Source: Halieaceae bacterium
GTDB lineage: Bacteria > Pseudomonadota > Gammaproteobacteria > Pseudomonadales > Halieaceae
Reading direction: 5' to 3'
NCBI GenBank assembly: GCA_003520285.1
Contig: DOVB01000283.1
Span: 1,730 to 8,982, forward strand
DNA length: 7,253 nucleotides
Shown here piece by piece: positions 1 to 6,635 of this stretch. A program made the translations under genes and the position numbers. The notes under the pieces were generated by a model that saw only the letters and a list, made by a program, of their open reading frames with translations, was not told the origin of the DNA and searched no databases. Each line of letters opens with the position of its first letter. Position 1 is the first letter of the stretch.

Positions 1-282
1 GACGTCGCCGATGACCATATTGTCTCGAATGTTGAGACCGGAGACTTAGTCATCAGCAACGATATTCCTTTGGCCAATGATGTCATTGATGCCGGTGGTG
101 TGGTTATCAATCTGCGCGGGGAAGAGCTCTCTAAGGCCAATATTAAGGCCCGCCTGAACATGCGTGACTTTATGGAGTCAATGCGGAGTTCTGGCGTTCA
201 AACAGGGGGGCCGCCTCTTTTGTCTCAGCGTGATCGAATGACGTTTGCCAATGCGCTAGATCGCTTTATCGCCAAACTTTAG
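1..282 (+). CDS. yaiI: YaiI/YqxD family (UPF0178, DUF188) protein, C-terminal part
   Basis: The frame is open from the first base to TAG at 280-282, giving the last 93 residues of a protein whose family is usually about 150 aa, so the N-terminal third lies off the left edge. The visible part matches E. coli YaiI as I remember it: an FDVAD-like start (DVADDHIV), [12 protein letters not shown], an N-L-R-G-E turn, then [20 protein letters not shown] and LSQRDR near the C-terminus. The family (DUF188) has a PIN-like nuclease fold. The Asp in the NDIPLA motif fits one of the acidic positions of that fold, but the biochemical role of the family is not established. It is probably cytoplasmic, since the visible part has no membrane segment. 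It is followed by a possible terminator and a 233-nt gap, so it is unlikely to be co-transcribed with the receptor. The family assignment is firm; the function is unknown. Confidence 0.9.
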   Translation, partial: DVADDHIVSNVETGDLVISNDIPLANDVIDAGGVVINLRGEELSKANIKARLNMRDFMESMRSSGVQTGGPPLLSQRDRMTFANALDRFIAKL

Positions 283-283
283 C

Positions 284-321
284 GCTACCATCAGAGCCCA
301 ATGGGTGGCACAGGTTTTTTT
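284..321 (+). terminator. Possible rho-independent terminator after the yaiI-like gene
   Basis: GCTACCAT (284-291) can pair with ATGGGTGGC (301-309), giving about 8 base pairs with one bulged G and one G-T pair around a 9-nt loop. A run of seven T follows at 315-321. Five nucleotides (ACAGG) separate the stem from the T run, which is looser than in a classical terminator. The position, directly after the TAG stop, supports the call. Confidence 0.4.
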
Positions 322-499
322 GATTTCTGTCACGTCTTTGTCATATTTCCGAATCGTGAAAAACAAAATAAATCACAAAATCATCGACTTGTCCGCAGTT
401 TGAAAATCTTTCCTGATGTCATAAAAGACTCAACCGGTCACAGTTCTGTAGTAATTACCCTATAGCATATCTCGGACTAATAGCGATCTTCACCGCAAC

Positions 500-504
500 G
501 GGAG
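500..504 (+). promoter_or_regulatory. Ribosome binding site that decides the receptor start
   Basis: GGGAG at 500-504 is the only purine-rich Shine-Dalgarno-like sequence near the start. It lies 11 nt before ATG 516 but overlaps the first base of the in-frame GTG at 504, so it cannot serve that GTG. This favours ATG 516, although the spacing is at the long end of normal. Confidence 0.5.
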
Positions 505-515
505 TGGCAAAAAGA

Positions 516-3500
516 ATGGGTAACTTAGCATCGTTTAGGCGCGTCATCGTAAGCGTGATACTGGCCCTCTCGGCGGTAAAGGCAGGAGCCGACGGAGAAC
601 TCGCTGTTCAAGCCTACGATCAAAGCGGTGCACTCAGCGGTGTTGAAGTGTCTATCAACGGCGAAGTTGCTGGTTTAACTGCTCGAGACGGCAGCGCGCT
701 GCTTGATCTTGAGCCAGGTGGCCAAGTGGTTGCGCTGCAGTTTGGCGACACTGAGAAGGTGCTTCGTTTTTCTGTTGGTGCGGGGCAGCTCACAGACTTA
801 GTGGTCACGCTGGGTGATAGCGGCTTCGAGCATTACCTCGATGTTTATTCTCCAGTTTCAAGTGTTGCGGACAAGCGGGACGTTGCACGTGGCACTCTCG
901 TAATCCAAGTGTCGAAAGGGGGGCGCGGTGCTCCCAACCAGATTGTTATGGTGTCGGGCGCGGGTGCTGTATCGACGAATAGCCAGGGCACAGCTGAGAT
1001 CGAGTTGGCCCGTGGCCCAGTCACAGTAAGTCTCGGAGAGTCAGAAAAGACGCTGCGGGTGTTGGGCGGCGTAACGCGTTCAGTGCGATTTGATTTGCCC
1101 TCAGACGACTCTGCTGTCGACATTGCACTACCTCAGATTGAAGAAGTGGTTGTCATGGGCGTCTTCAATCCGGCAGGCATGGAAGTGTCAGAGCGCGATA
1201 CCACCAGTATCGTAGACACCATGGATAACGAGCTGTTGGTGAGATTCTCAGATGCCGACGTTGCGGCTGCTGTTGTGAGGGTTCCTGGTATCAGTGTACA
1301 AGATGATAAATTCATATTTATCAGGGGTTTGGGTGGTCGCTATATTACCTCAACGCTGAACGGATCAACGCTTCCAAGTACCGATCCTTCGAAGCGAACC
1401 GTGCCTCTAGATTTATTCCCAAGCAGCTTTGTGAATCAGCTTGATATCAAAAAGACTTTCTTGAGTTTCATGCCAGGTGAGAGTACTGGTGGTAACTTGG
1501 TGATCAATACCAAGACGTTCCCAGATGAGCCAGGTGGTAGTGTTTCGCTGGGTTTTGGTGGCGTTGCAGGTCTGATTGGTAGTGATGTGGCAGTAGACCC
1601 CGTCGATGGTAACTTTGACTTCATCGGATGGGACGCTAATGAGCGTTCAGAGCCCGCGTCGATCAATATCATCGCTCAAGCACTGAATTTAGGGCGAGTT
1701 GAAGACACCAAGAATGGTACCAGCTTCGAGCTGAATGACAGTATCGAGGGAGAGCTCCGGCGCGTCGGAGCGGTCTTGCTGGCAGAGGATTTTGATTTAG
1801 ATTTGTCGACGGCAGCACCGGATATCGACGTTGGGGCGGACTACGGCGACCTGTTTTATTTTGGCGAGCACGAAGTAGGGTATTTCGCTGCCGTCAATTT
1901 CTCAAATTCGTGGACACATCGCGATAATGGTGTTCGTAACAGCTATACGCCAACGGGTGAAATCCTTGATAACTTTGTTTATCAGAGCGTTAAAAACGAA
2001 ATCGAGGCGAGTGGTCTGCTCGCGATCGGTTGGAACTTTGGCGATACCACATTAGAGAGCAATACGCTGGTCTCTCGTGTGACCGAGAGTAGTGTCGAGC
2101 GGTCGATAGGTGAGGAGGGCGATGAGCGCCAAGCCGTCTATCGACAAAGCATCGAGTGGGTGGAGCGGCAGTTCATATCACAACAGATCGTGGGGTCGCA
2201 TTCGCTGAATGACTCAGGATCTTTCTTCCTGGACTGGCAGTTCACGGGCAGCCAAGCACGCCGTGATGCTCCGGCAAGACGAGAGTCAGAGTTCCGTGCT
2301 TCTCAGTCTCAGACCAGTGCTGAGTCTTTGAAAGCCGGATTCGACTTCGACCAACTTAACGATAATCAGAGCGTCGCATTGAACGGCTTCTTCGTAGAGC
2401 CCGGCGTCGTATTTAAACGCTACGACGAATTGACCGACGAAAATCTGGACGCTAGCTTCGATTTTACGTGGGATTTATTCGACGATGGCGACGCTTTTTC
2501 AACGCTCAAGTTTGGCTTTGGGCAGATTATGAGAGAGCGTGAATCTGAATCTAAAACCTATGGTTTTAATATCAACCAAGCGAGAGATGATCTTCTAAAC
2601 ACAGACAACCTGCTGATCTCAGAGGTTATTTTTGCGGGCGTTGACCCCGAGACCGATACGATTTCGGACAACCCCAACGACGGTTTCACTTTCGTTGATA
2701 AAACGCTCGCTAGCGACAGCTACGATGCTGAGCTCGATTACAGTAGCGCCTATATCTCTTTGGATCACACGTTCAACTCATCGTGGCAGGTGTTGTTGGG
2801 TGCGCGTTATGAAGTCTACGAGCAAACGACGGAAACGTTCTCGTTGCAGGGCACTCAGGATGCGGTTGAGTCGCGCATCGATGAGAGCTCTGTTCTGCCC
2901 GGCCTGGGGGTGAATTGGTTCATTAATGATTCCCACCAGCTGCGCTTTGCGGTGTCTGAAACTGTGGCGCGTCCTGACTTTAAAGAAGCCGCTAATGCGA
3001 CCTTCTACGATACCGAGTTTAACTTCCGGGTACGCGGTAATCCCTTCTTAGAAATCTCATCCATTCTTAACGCAGACCTGCGTTGGGAGTGGTATTTCGA
3101 TGAGCAGGATAGTTTATCGGTAGCGCTATTCTACAAAGACTTCGACAAGCCCATCGAGCGTGTTGTGCAGCCCGCGTCGGGTACTGCTGGAAACTCGAGA
3201 ACCTTTACCAACTCAGATAGCGCAGAGCTATACGGTTTTGAAATCGAGGGCCGAAAAGAATTTATGTTGGGAGACGACTACGACGACTCAATCTTTGTGT
3301 CTTTCAATACCGCGGTTATCGAATCTGAGGTGACCTTTGGTGGCCAGACGGGTCGGCCCTTGCAGGGTCAACCGGAATATACCGCCAACTTGGTGGTTGG
3401 CTATGACAATTTTATATCGGGCCAGCAGTTGACTCTATTGTTGAATCAAAGTGGTGAGTCAATTGCTGACGTTGGTGTGTCTGGAGCGCCAGATGTGATC

Positions 3501-3680
3501 TTCGAGCCGCGGTTGGATCTCAACATTGTGTATCGGTGGGATTTCTCTGAGCGCGGTGTGTTAAAGGCTAAGTTGGCCAATTTATTAAATGCCGACTACG
3601 AGTACACGCAAGGTGGTGGCGTGTTCCAGCGCTATGAAAAAGGTGTTTCGGTTTCGGTTGGAGTTGACTGGAAGTTTTAA
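516..3680 (+). CDS. TonB-dependent outer-membrane receptor with two N-terminal carboxypeptidase-regulatory-like domains
   Basis: A 1054-aa TonB-dependent receptor, which would move a ligand across the outer membrane using TonB-ExbBD energy. I use ATG 516; an in-frame GTG at 504 would add four residues. Residues 1-25 form a signal peptide: RR near the N-terminus, a hydrophobic core, and AGA before Asp26. Two similar beta-rich domains follow, at about 27-99 and 125-195. A TonB box-like IEEVVVMG lies at 208-215. The plug covers about 225-336 and includes VRVPGISV, IRGLGGRY (269-276) and a PGESTGGNLVINTKTFP end. The rest is a 22-strand-type barrel with RGNPFLE at 840-846 and a C-terminal Phe preceded by an alternating KGVSVSVGVDWKF strand, the usual outer-membrane sorting signal. 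The plug style (RGLGxRY, LNG, LPS.DP.KR.VPLDLFP) belongs to large proteobacterial receptors whose ligands are mostly unknown. The lipoprotein gene starts 43 nt downstream and is probably in the same operon. No regulator, anti-sigma gene or TonB gene is nearby. The family is certain; the substrate is unknown. Confidence 0.95.
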   Translation: MGNLASFRRVIVSVILALSAVKAGADGELAVQAYDQSGALSGVEVSINGEVAGLTARDGSALLDLEPGGQVVALQFGDTEKVLRFSVGAGQLTDLVVTLGDSGFEHYLDVYSPVSSVADKRDVARGTLVIQVSKGGRGAPNQIVMVSGAGAVSTNSQGTAEIELARGPVTVSLGESEKTLRVLGGVTRSVRFDLPSDDSAVDIALPQIEEVVVMGVFNPAGMEVSERDTTSIVDTMDNELLVRFSDADVAAAVVRVPGISVQDDKFIFIRGLGGRYITSTLNGSTLPSTDPSKRTVPLDLFPSSFVNQLDIKKTFLSFMPGESTGGNLVINTKTFPDEPGGSVSLGFGGVAGLIGSDVAVDPVDGNFDFIGWDANERSEPASINIIAQALNLGRVEDTKNGTSFELNDSIEGELRRVGAVLLAEDFDLDLSTAAPDIDVGADYGDLFYFGEHEVGYFAAVNFSNSWTHRDNGVRNSYTPTGEILDNFVYQSVKNEIEASGLLAIGWNFGDTTLESNTLVSRVTESSVERSIGEEGDERQAVYRQSIEWVERQFISQQIVGSHSLNDSGSFFLDWQFTGSQARRDAPARRESEFRASQSQTSAESLKAGFDFDQLNDNQSVALNGFFVEPGVVFKRYDELTDENLDASFDFTWDLFDDGDAFSTLKFGFGQIMRERESESKTYGFNINQARDDLLNTDNLLISEVIFAGVDPETDTISDNPNDGFTFVDKTLASDSYDAELDYSSAYISLDHTFNSSWQVLLGARYEVYEQTTETFSLQGTQDAVESRIDESSVLPGLGVNWFINDSHQLRFAVSETVARPDFKEAANATFYDTEFNFRVRGNPFLEISSILNADLRWEWYFDEQDSLSVALFYKDFDKPIERVVQPASGTAGNSRTFTNSDSAELYGFEIEGRKEFMLGDDYDDSIFVSFNTAVIESEVTFGGQTGRPLQGQPEYTANLVVGYDNFISGQQLTLLLNQSGESIADVGVSGAPDVIFEPRLDLNIVYRWDFSERGVLKAKLANLLNADYEYTQGGGVFQRYEKGVSVSVGVDWKF

Positions 3681-3710
3681 GATGAGCGGTGTCAATAGGT
3701 GTAATTCTAT

Positions 3711-3716
3711 GAGGAG
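3711..3716 (+). promoter_or_regulatory. Ribosome binding site of the lipoprotein gene
   Basis: GAGGAG at 3711-3716 lies 7 nt before ATG 3724, an ideal spacing. In-frame ATGs at 3682 and 3709 would place extra residues in front of a perfect lipoprotein signal peptide and have no comparable Shine-Dalgarno sequence, so 3724 is chosen. Confidence 0.8.
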
Positions 3717-3723
3717 TGTAACA

Positions 3724-6534
3724 ATGAAAAAGCAAATGGCCGCAGCGTTATTAGCGCTAGGCGCCTTGGGTGGTCTGCAAGGTTGCTCTGAAGGAGACGA
3801 GGCGACGATCAATATTGACGCCCCGACTTCGAGCAACGATGTGACTAACAGCAACAATACCACTACGACCAATACGGGTGGTGGCGACACAGGAACTGAT
3901 ACGGGTGGTACCACCGACCCGACCGTCGAGTGTCCTGCTTTTACAACTGAAGCGGCCGACGGCAAGTGTGTGCTTCCTAGCACTATTAGCGCCGACGCGA
4001 CTTTAGTTGCTGGCGTTGACTACTTAATGACCGGGCGCGTTACCGTCGGTAATGGTAATGGTGAGCTAACGGATAGCGATACTTTGGCCGATGGGTCGGC
4101 ACTTCAGAATGTGACCCTGACCATTGAGCCAGGCGTCAATGTCTATGGTCAAACGGGTACGTTTGCCAACTTAGTGATTACTCGTGGCAGCAAGATTATG
4201 GCCGCTGGAACAGCAGACAAGCCGATTGTGTTTAGCTCGGATGATGCTGGTCTGTCTGGCGCAGGCGAGTGGGGTGGTTTGATCCTACACGGCTTTGCAC
4301 CACACAATGAGTGTGCTGAAGGCGGTACGATTTGTAATATCGATTCAGAGGGTGAGTCAGGCTTCGCTGGCGGTTATAATGCCGATGACAACAGCGGTAT
4401 GCTGAAGTATGTCGTGGTTGCAGAAGGCGGCTACGAATTCGCTCCTGGTAACGAAATTAACGGTATTTCTTTGGTGGGCGTTGGTGCCGGTACCACCATG
4501 GAGTACATCCAAGTTGAAGGCAACTCAGACGACGGTATTGAGTTTTACGGCGGTACCGTAGACCTTAAATACGGTGTTTTCACGAATAACCTTGACGACT
4601 CAGTTGATTGGGACGAAGGCTATCAGGGTAACTTGCAGTACATCATCGTGAAGCAGTCTGCCAATGGTTCTGGTGAGGCGTTTGAGATGGATACTCAGGG
4701 TACTGACCTGTTCTTGTCGAAGCCAACGCTGTCTAACGTGACTATTATTGCGAACAAGAAAGCGGCAGATGACGAGTACATCTTGAACTTCAAGGCCGGC
4801 TCAGGCGGGTTCTTCCACAATACAGTTGTGACTGTTGCTGCTGATAACGCAACGCCATTAACACGATGCGTTAACGTCAACGGTGCAGATTCTCAGGCGC
4901 TGGTTGGTAGCGCTCTGGTCTTGAATAACTGGATTCAAGACTGTGCCGCTGGCTTGGGCGACAGAGGTACCTTGGCCAATGTCTCAGGATTAGACAACGA
5001 TTCAATCAAAGCGGTTTTTGCTGACTTAGATGCGAATCTTGCGTCACAAGCACCTGAGGCAGTTATCACTGCGACAGATTGGGCGGCGATTAACGATGCC
5101 TTCCCCGAGTCTACTGCAAAGCCTGACTTCCTCGATTCTGTGCCCTTCATGGGTGCGGTTAGCCCCAGTGGTACCAATGTCTGGTGGGCTGGCTGGACCG
5201 TTGAAGGTAGTGTCGGCGTGCCTGAAATCGCTGCTGCTACTTGCCCAGCCGGAACCACGGAAGTCGAAGAGGGTCTGTGCCAACTGCCTGCAAACATTGG
5301 ATCTAATCTGACCTTGAATGCTGGTGTGGATTACCTGATGGTTGGCCGAGTGACCGTTGGTAATGGTAATGAAGAGATTCAAGAAGGTGGTGCACTCGCT
5401 GGTGGCACACCAGTGGATAGCGTGACCTTAACGATTGAGGCGGGTGTTGAAATCAAAGGTAAAACCGGTACGTTTGCCAACTTGATCATCACGCGCGGCA
5501 GCAAGATCGAAGCCTTAGGTACTAAGTCAGCGCCTATTATCTTCAGTTCAGATGACGAAGGGTACGACGGTGCCGGTGAGTGGGGTGGTTTAATCCTGCA
5601 CGGCTACGCACCGCATAACGAGTGCACTGAAGGCGGTACTGTATGTAACATCGATTCAGAGGGTGAATCGGGCTTCGCCGGTGGCTACGATCCAGCAGAC
5701 AGCAGTGGAACACTTCGCTATGTTGTCGTGGCTGAAGGTGGCTATGAATTTGCACCTGGTAACGAGATTAACGGTATCTCTTTGATCGGTGTGGGTAATG
5801 GCACGGTGATGGAGTACATCCAAGTACAAGGTAACTCGGACGACGGCATCGAGTTCTACGGCGGCACTGTGAACCTCAAGTATGGCGTGTTCACCAACAA
5901 CCTCGACGATTCAGTCGATTGGGATGAAGGCTACCAAGGTAACCTACAGTACATCATCGTGAAGCAGTCACCTAATGGTTCTGGTGAAGCTTTCGAGATG
6001 GATACGCAAGGTACCAACCTCTTCTTGTCGAAGCCAACGGTTGCAAACTTGACCATTGTGGCTGACAAGAAAGCGGCTGATGACGCTTACATTTTGAACT
6101 TCAAAGCGGGCTCAGGCGGCTTCTTCCACAATGCGGTTGTTACGGTTGCTGCAACGAATGAGACACCACTCACCACATGTATCAACGTGGCAGGTGCTGA
6201 TTCGGTTAGCCTCGTGAATACCGCGCTTGTGATCAACAACTGGATCCAAGACTGCGGTGTAGGCGAAGCTGATCAAGGTACTTTGTCGAGCTCGAACGTG
6301 ACCTTTGATACCACGACAGTGAGTGCGGTACCAGCGGCTTTGGGTTCACTGTACGAGTCGTTGGCGCCTGAAGCGTCTGGCTTGGCACCACTTGATTGGA
6401 CTGCGATCAACGGTACCTTCTCTGAGTCGGTGGCTGACCCCGACTACTTGGATGCGACCGATTACATTGGTGCGGTAGATCCCGACGGTTCAGATCCATG
6501 GTGGGCTGGTTGGGTATTGCCAGGCACACTGTAA
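3724..6534 (+). CDS. Outer-membrane lipoprotein with two tandem beta-helix-like modules, partner of the TonB receptor
   Basis: This 936-aa protein starts with a type II signal peptide: MKKQ, a hydrophobic core, and lipobox LQGC with Cys21 as the lipidated residue. Ser at the next position, not Asp, predicts outer-membrane sorting. Residues about 35-67 are a flexible Ser/Thr/Asn/Gly/Asp tether. Two copies of one module follow: 70-491 and 507-930. Each has a short Cys-X11-Cys segment, then beta-strand and turn sequence (GRVTVGNGN, FANLIITRGSKI, GEWGGLILHG, EGGYEFAPGNEINGISL). After this come Asp-rich motifs (GNSDDGIEFYGG, NNLDDSVDWDEGYQGN), SGEAFEMDTQGT, KAGSGGFFHN, a Cys-X24-Cys segment and a final WWAGW. 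Regularly spaced short beta and Gly/Asn/Asp turns suggest a right-handed parallel beta-helix; this is inference. Similar proteins next to TonB receptors in marine gammaproteobacteria are, to my memory, annotated as hypothetical or misleadingly as 'multidrug transporter'. No transmembrane segment follows the anchor and no enzyme signature is recognised. Its likely role is ligand capture or surface display together with the receptor. An uncharacterised adhesin or polysaccharide-acting protein is also possible. Confidence 0.85.
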   Translation: MKKQMAAALLALGALGGLQGCSEGDEATINIDAPTSSNDVTNSNNTTTTNTGGGDTGTDTGGTTDPTVECPAFTTEAADGKCVLPSTISADATLVAGVDYLMTGRVTVGNGNGELTDSDTLADGSALQNVTLTIEPGVNVYGQTGTFANLVITRGSKIMAAGTADKPIVFSSDDAGLSGAGEWGGLILHGFAPHNECAEGGTICNIDSEGESGFAGGYNADDNSGMLKYVVVAEGGYEFAPGNEINGISLVGVGAGTTMEYIQVEGNSDDGIEFYGGTVDLKYGVFTNNLDDSVDWDEGYQGNLQYIIVKQSANGSGEAFEMDTQGTDLFLSKPTLSNVTIIANKKAADDEYILNFKAGSGGFFHNTVVTVAADNATPLTRCVNVNGADSQALVGSALVLNNWIQDCAAGLGDRGTLANVSGLDNDSIKAVFADLDANLASQAPEAVITATDWAAINDAFPESTAKPDFLDSVPFMGAVSPSGTNVWWAGWTVEGSVGVPEIAAATCPAGTTEVEEGLCQLPANIGSNLTLNAGVDYLMVGRVTVGNGNEEIQEGGALAGGTPVDSVTLTIEAGVEIKGKTGTFANLIITRGSKIEALGTKSAPIIFSSDDEGYDGAGEWGGLILHGYAPHNECTEGGTVCNIDSEGESGFAGGYDPADSSGTLRYVVVAEGGYEFAPGNEINGISLIGVGNGTVMEYIQVQGNSDDGIEFYGGTVNLKYGVFTNNLDDSVDWDEGYQGNLQYIIVKQSPNGSGEAFEMDTQGTNLFLSKPTVANLTIVADKKAADDAYILNFKAGSGGFFHNAVVTVAATNETPLTTCINVAGADSVSLVNTALVINNWIQDCGVGEADQGTLSSSNVTFDTTTVSAVPAALGSLYESLAPEASGLAPLDWTAINGTFSESVADPDYLDATDYIGAVDPDGSDPWWAGWVLPGTL
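3931..5196 (+). repeat. Module 1 of the internal duplication in the lipoprotein
   Basis: This encodes residues 70-491, from the first Cys of the Cys-X11-Cys segment to the end of WWAGW. It aligns with module 2 at a constant offset of 1311 nt (437 codons) through most of its length; the tail differs by two codons. Its six Cys residues all have counterparts in module 2. It carries a slightly longer, Asp/Ser-rich loop (LTDSDTLADGS) where module 2 has a Glu/Gly-rich one. Confidence 0.9.
5242..6513 (+). repeat. Module 2 of the internal duplication in the lipoprotein
   Basis: This encodes residues 507-930 and is joined to module 1 by a 15-residue linker (492-506). The central part (about residues 620-840) is nearly identical in protein sequence to module 1, while the stretch between the last Cys and WWAGW has diverged. 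Nucleotide identity is clearly lower than protein identity because many third codon positions differ, so the duplication is not recent. Confidence 0.9.
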
Positions 6535-6554
6535 GATCTAGAAAGAGTTAGAAC

Positions 6555-6586
6555 AAAAAACCCCGAGCTTGCTCGGGGTTTTTTTT
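6555..6586. terminator. Strong, probably bidirectional rho-independent terminator
   Basis: CCCCGAG (6561-6567) pairs perfectly with CTCGGGG (6572-6578) around the tetraloop CTTG. Eight T follow on the + strand (6579-6586). Six A precede the stem (6555-6560) and become a T run on the - strand. It lies 26 nt after the lipoprotein stop and 49 nt beyond the stop of the convergent gene, so it can end both transcripts. It also marks the end of the receptor-lipoprotein operon. Confidence 0.93.
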
Positions 6587-6635
6587 ATTCTACGATTAGT
6601 GTTGGAGCACAGGAATTTAGCCCTAGGTGTCGCGA

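Larger units (their letters stand above)
283..515. other. Intergenic region upstream of the receptor-lipoprotein operon
   Basis: This 233-nt gap holds the possible terminator at 284-321, an AT-rich stretch at about 315-382, and then the presumed promoter and leader of the receptor gene. Partial sigma-70-like hexamers are visible: TTGTCA at 338, TTGAAA at 400, and TATAGC/TAGCAT at 461-468. None of them pair at 16-18 nt with a convincing partner, so no promoter is called. I see no clear operator palindrome, Fur-like box or riboswitch fold, and no small ORF with a good ribosome binding site. Confidence 0.5.

Noticed and set aside
400..468. Possible sigma-70 promoter using TTGAAA (400-405) or TATAGC/TAGCAT (461-468).
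   Set aside because: No -35/-10 pair with acceptable spacing and sequence was found, so a promoter call would be a guess.
2632..2913. A 93-codon + strand frame inside the receptor gene, with an Arg/Ser/Thr-rich product.
   Set aside because: It is out of frame with conserved barrel sequence and has an Arg-rich composition typical of a shadow frame.
3681..3723. Possible separate promoter or hairpin between the receptor and lipoprotein genes.
   Set aside because: The 43-nt gap contains only the ribosome binding site and alternative in-frame ATGs. No stem-loop or promoter hexamers are visible.
3585..3983. A 132-codon open frame on the - strand with hydrophobic Val/Leu-rich stretches.
   Set aside because: It lies opposite the end of the receptor gene and the Thr/Asn-rich tether of the lipoprotein. 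The Val/Leu runs are the complement of ACC/AAC-rich codons. It has no convincing ribosome binding site and matches no family I know.
4935..5755. Several overlapping open frames of 60-120 codons on both strands inside the lipoprotein gene.
   Set aside because: They lie out of frame within a clearly real coding sequence whose modules show selection on the main frame, and their products look like random composition.
3907..6417. Eight copies of the palindrome GGTACC in the lipoprotein gene (3907, 4489, 4552, 4966, 5170, 6010, 6327, 6412), against one seen in the receptor gene.
   Set aside because: Most encode Gly-Thr as GGT ACC in a protein rich in that dipeptide, so codon preference explains the excess better than a recognition or uptake sequence.
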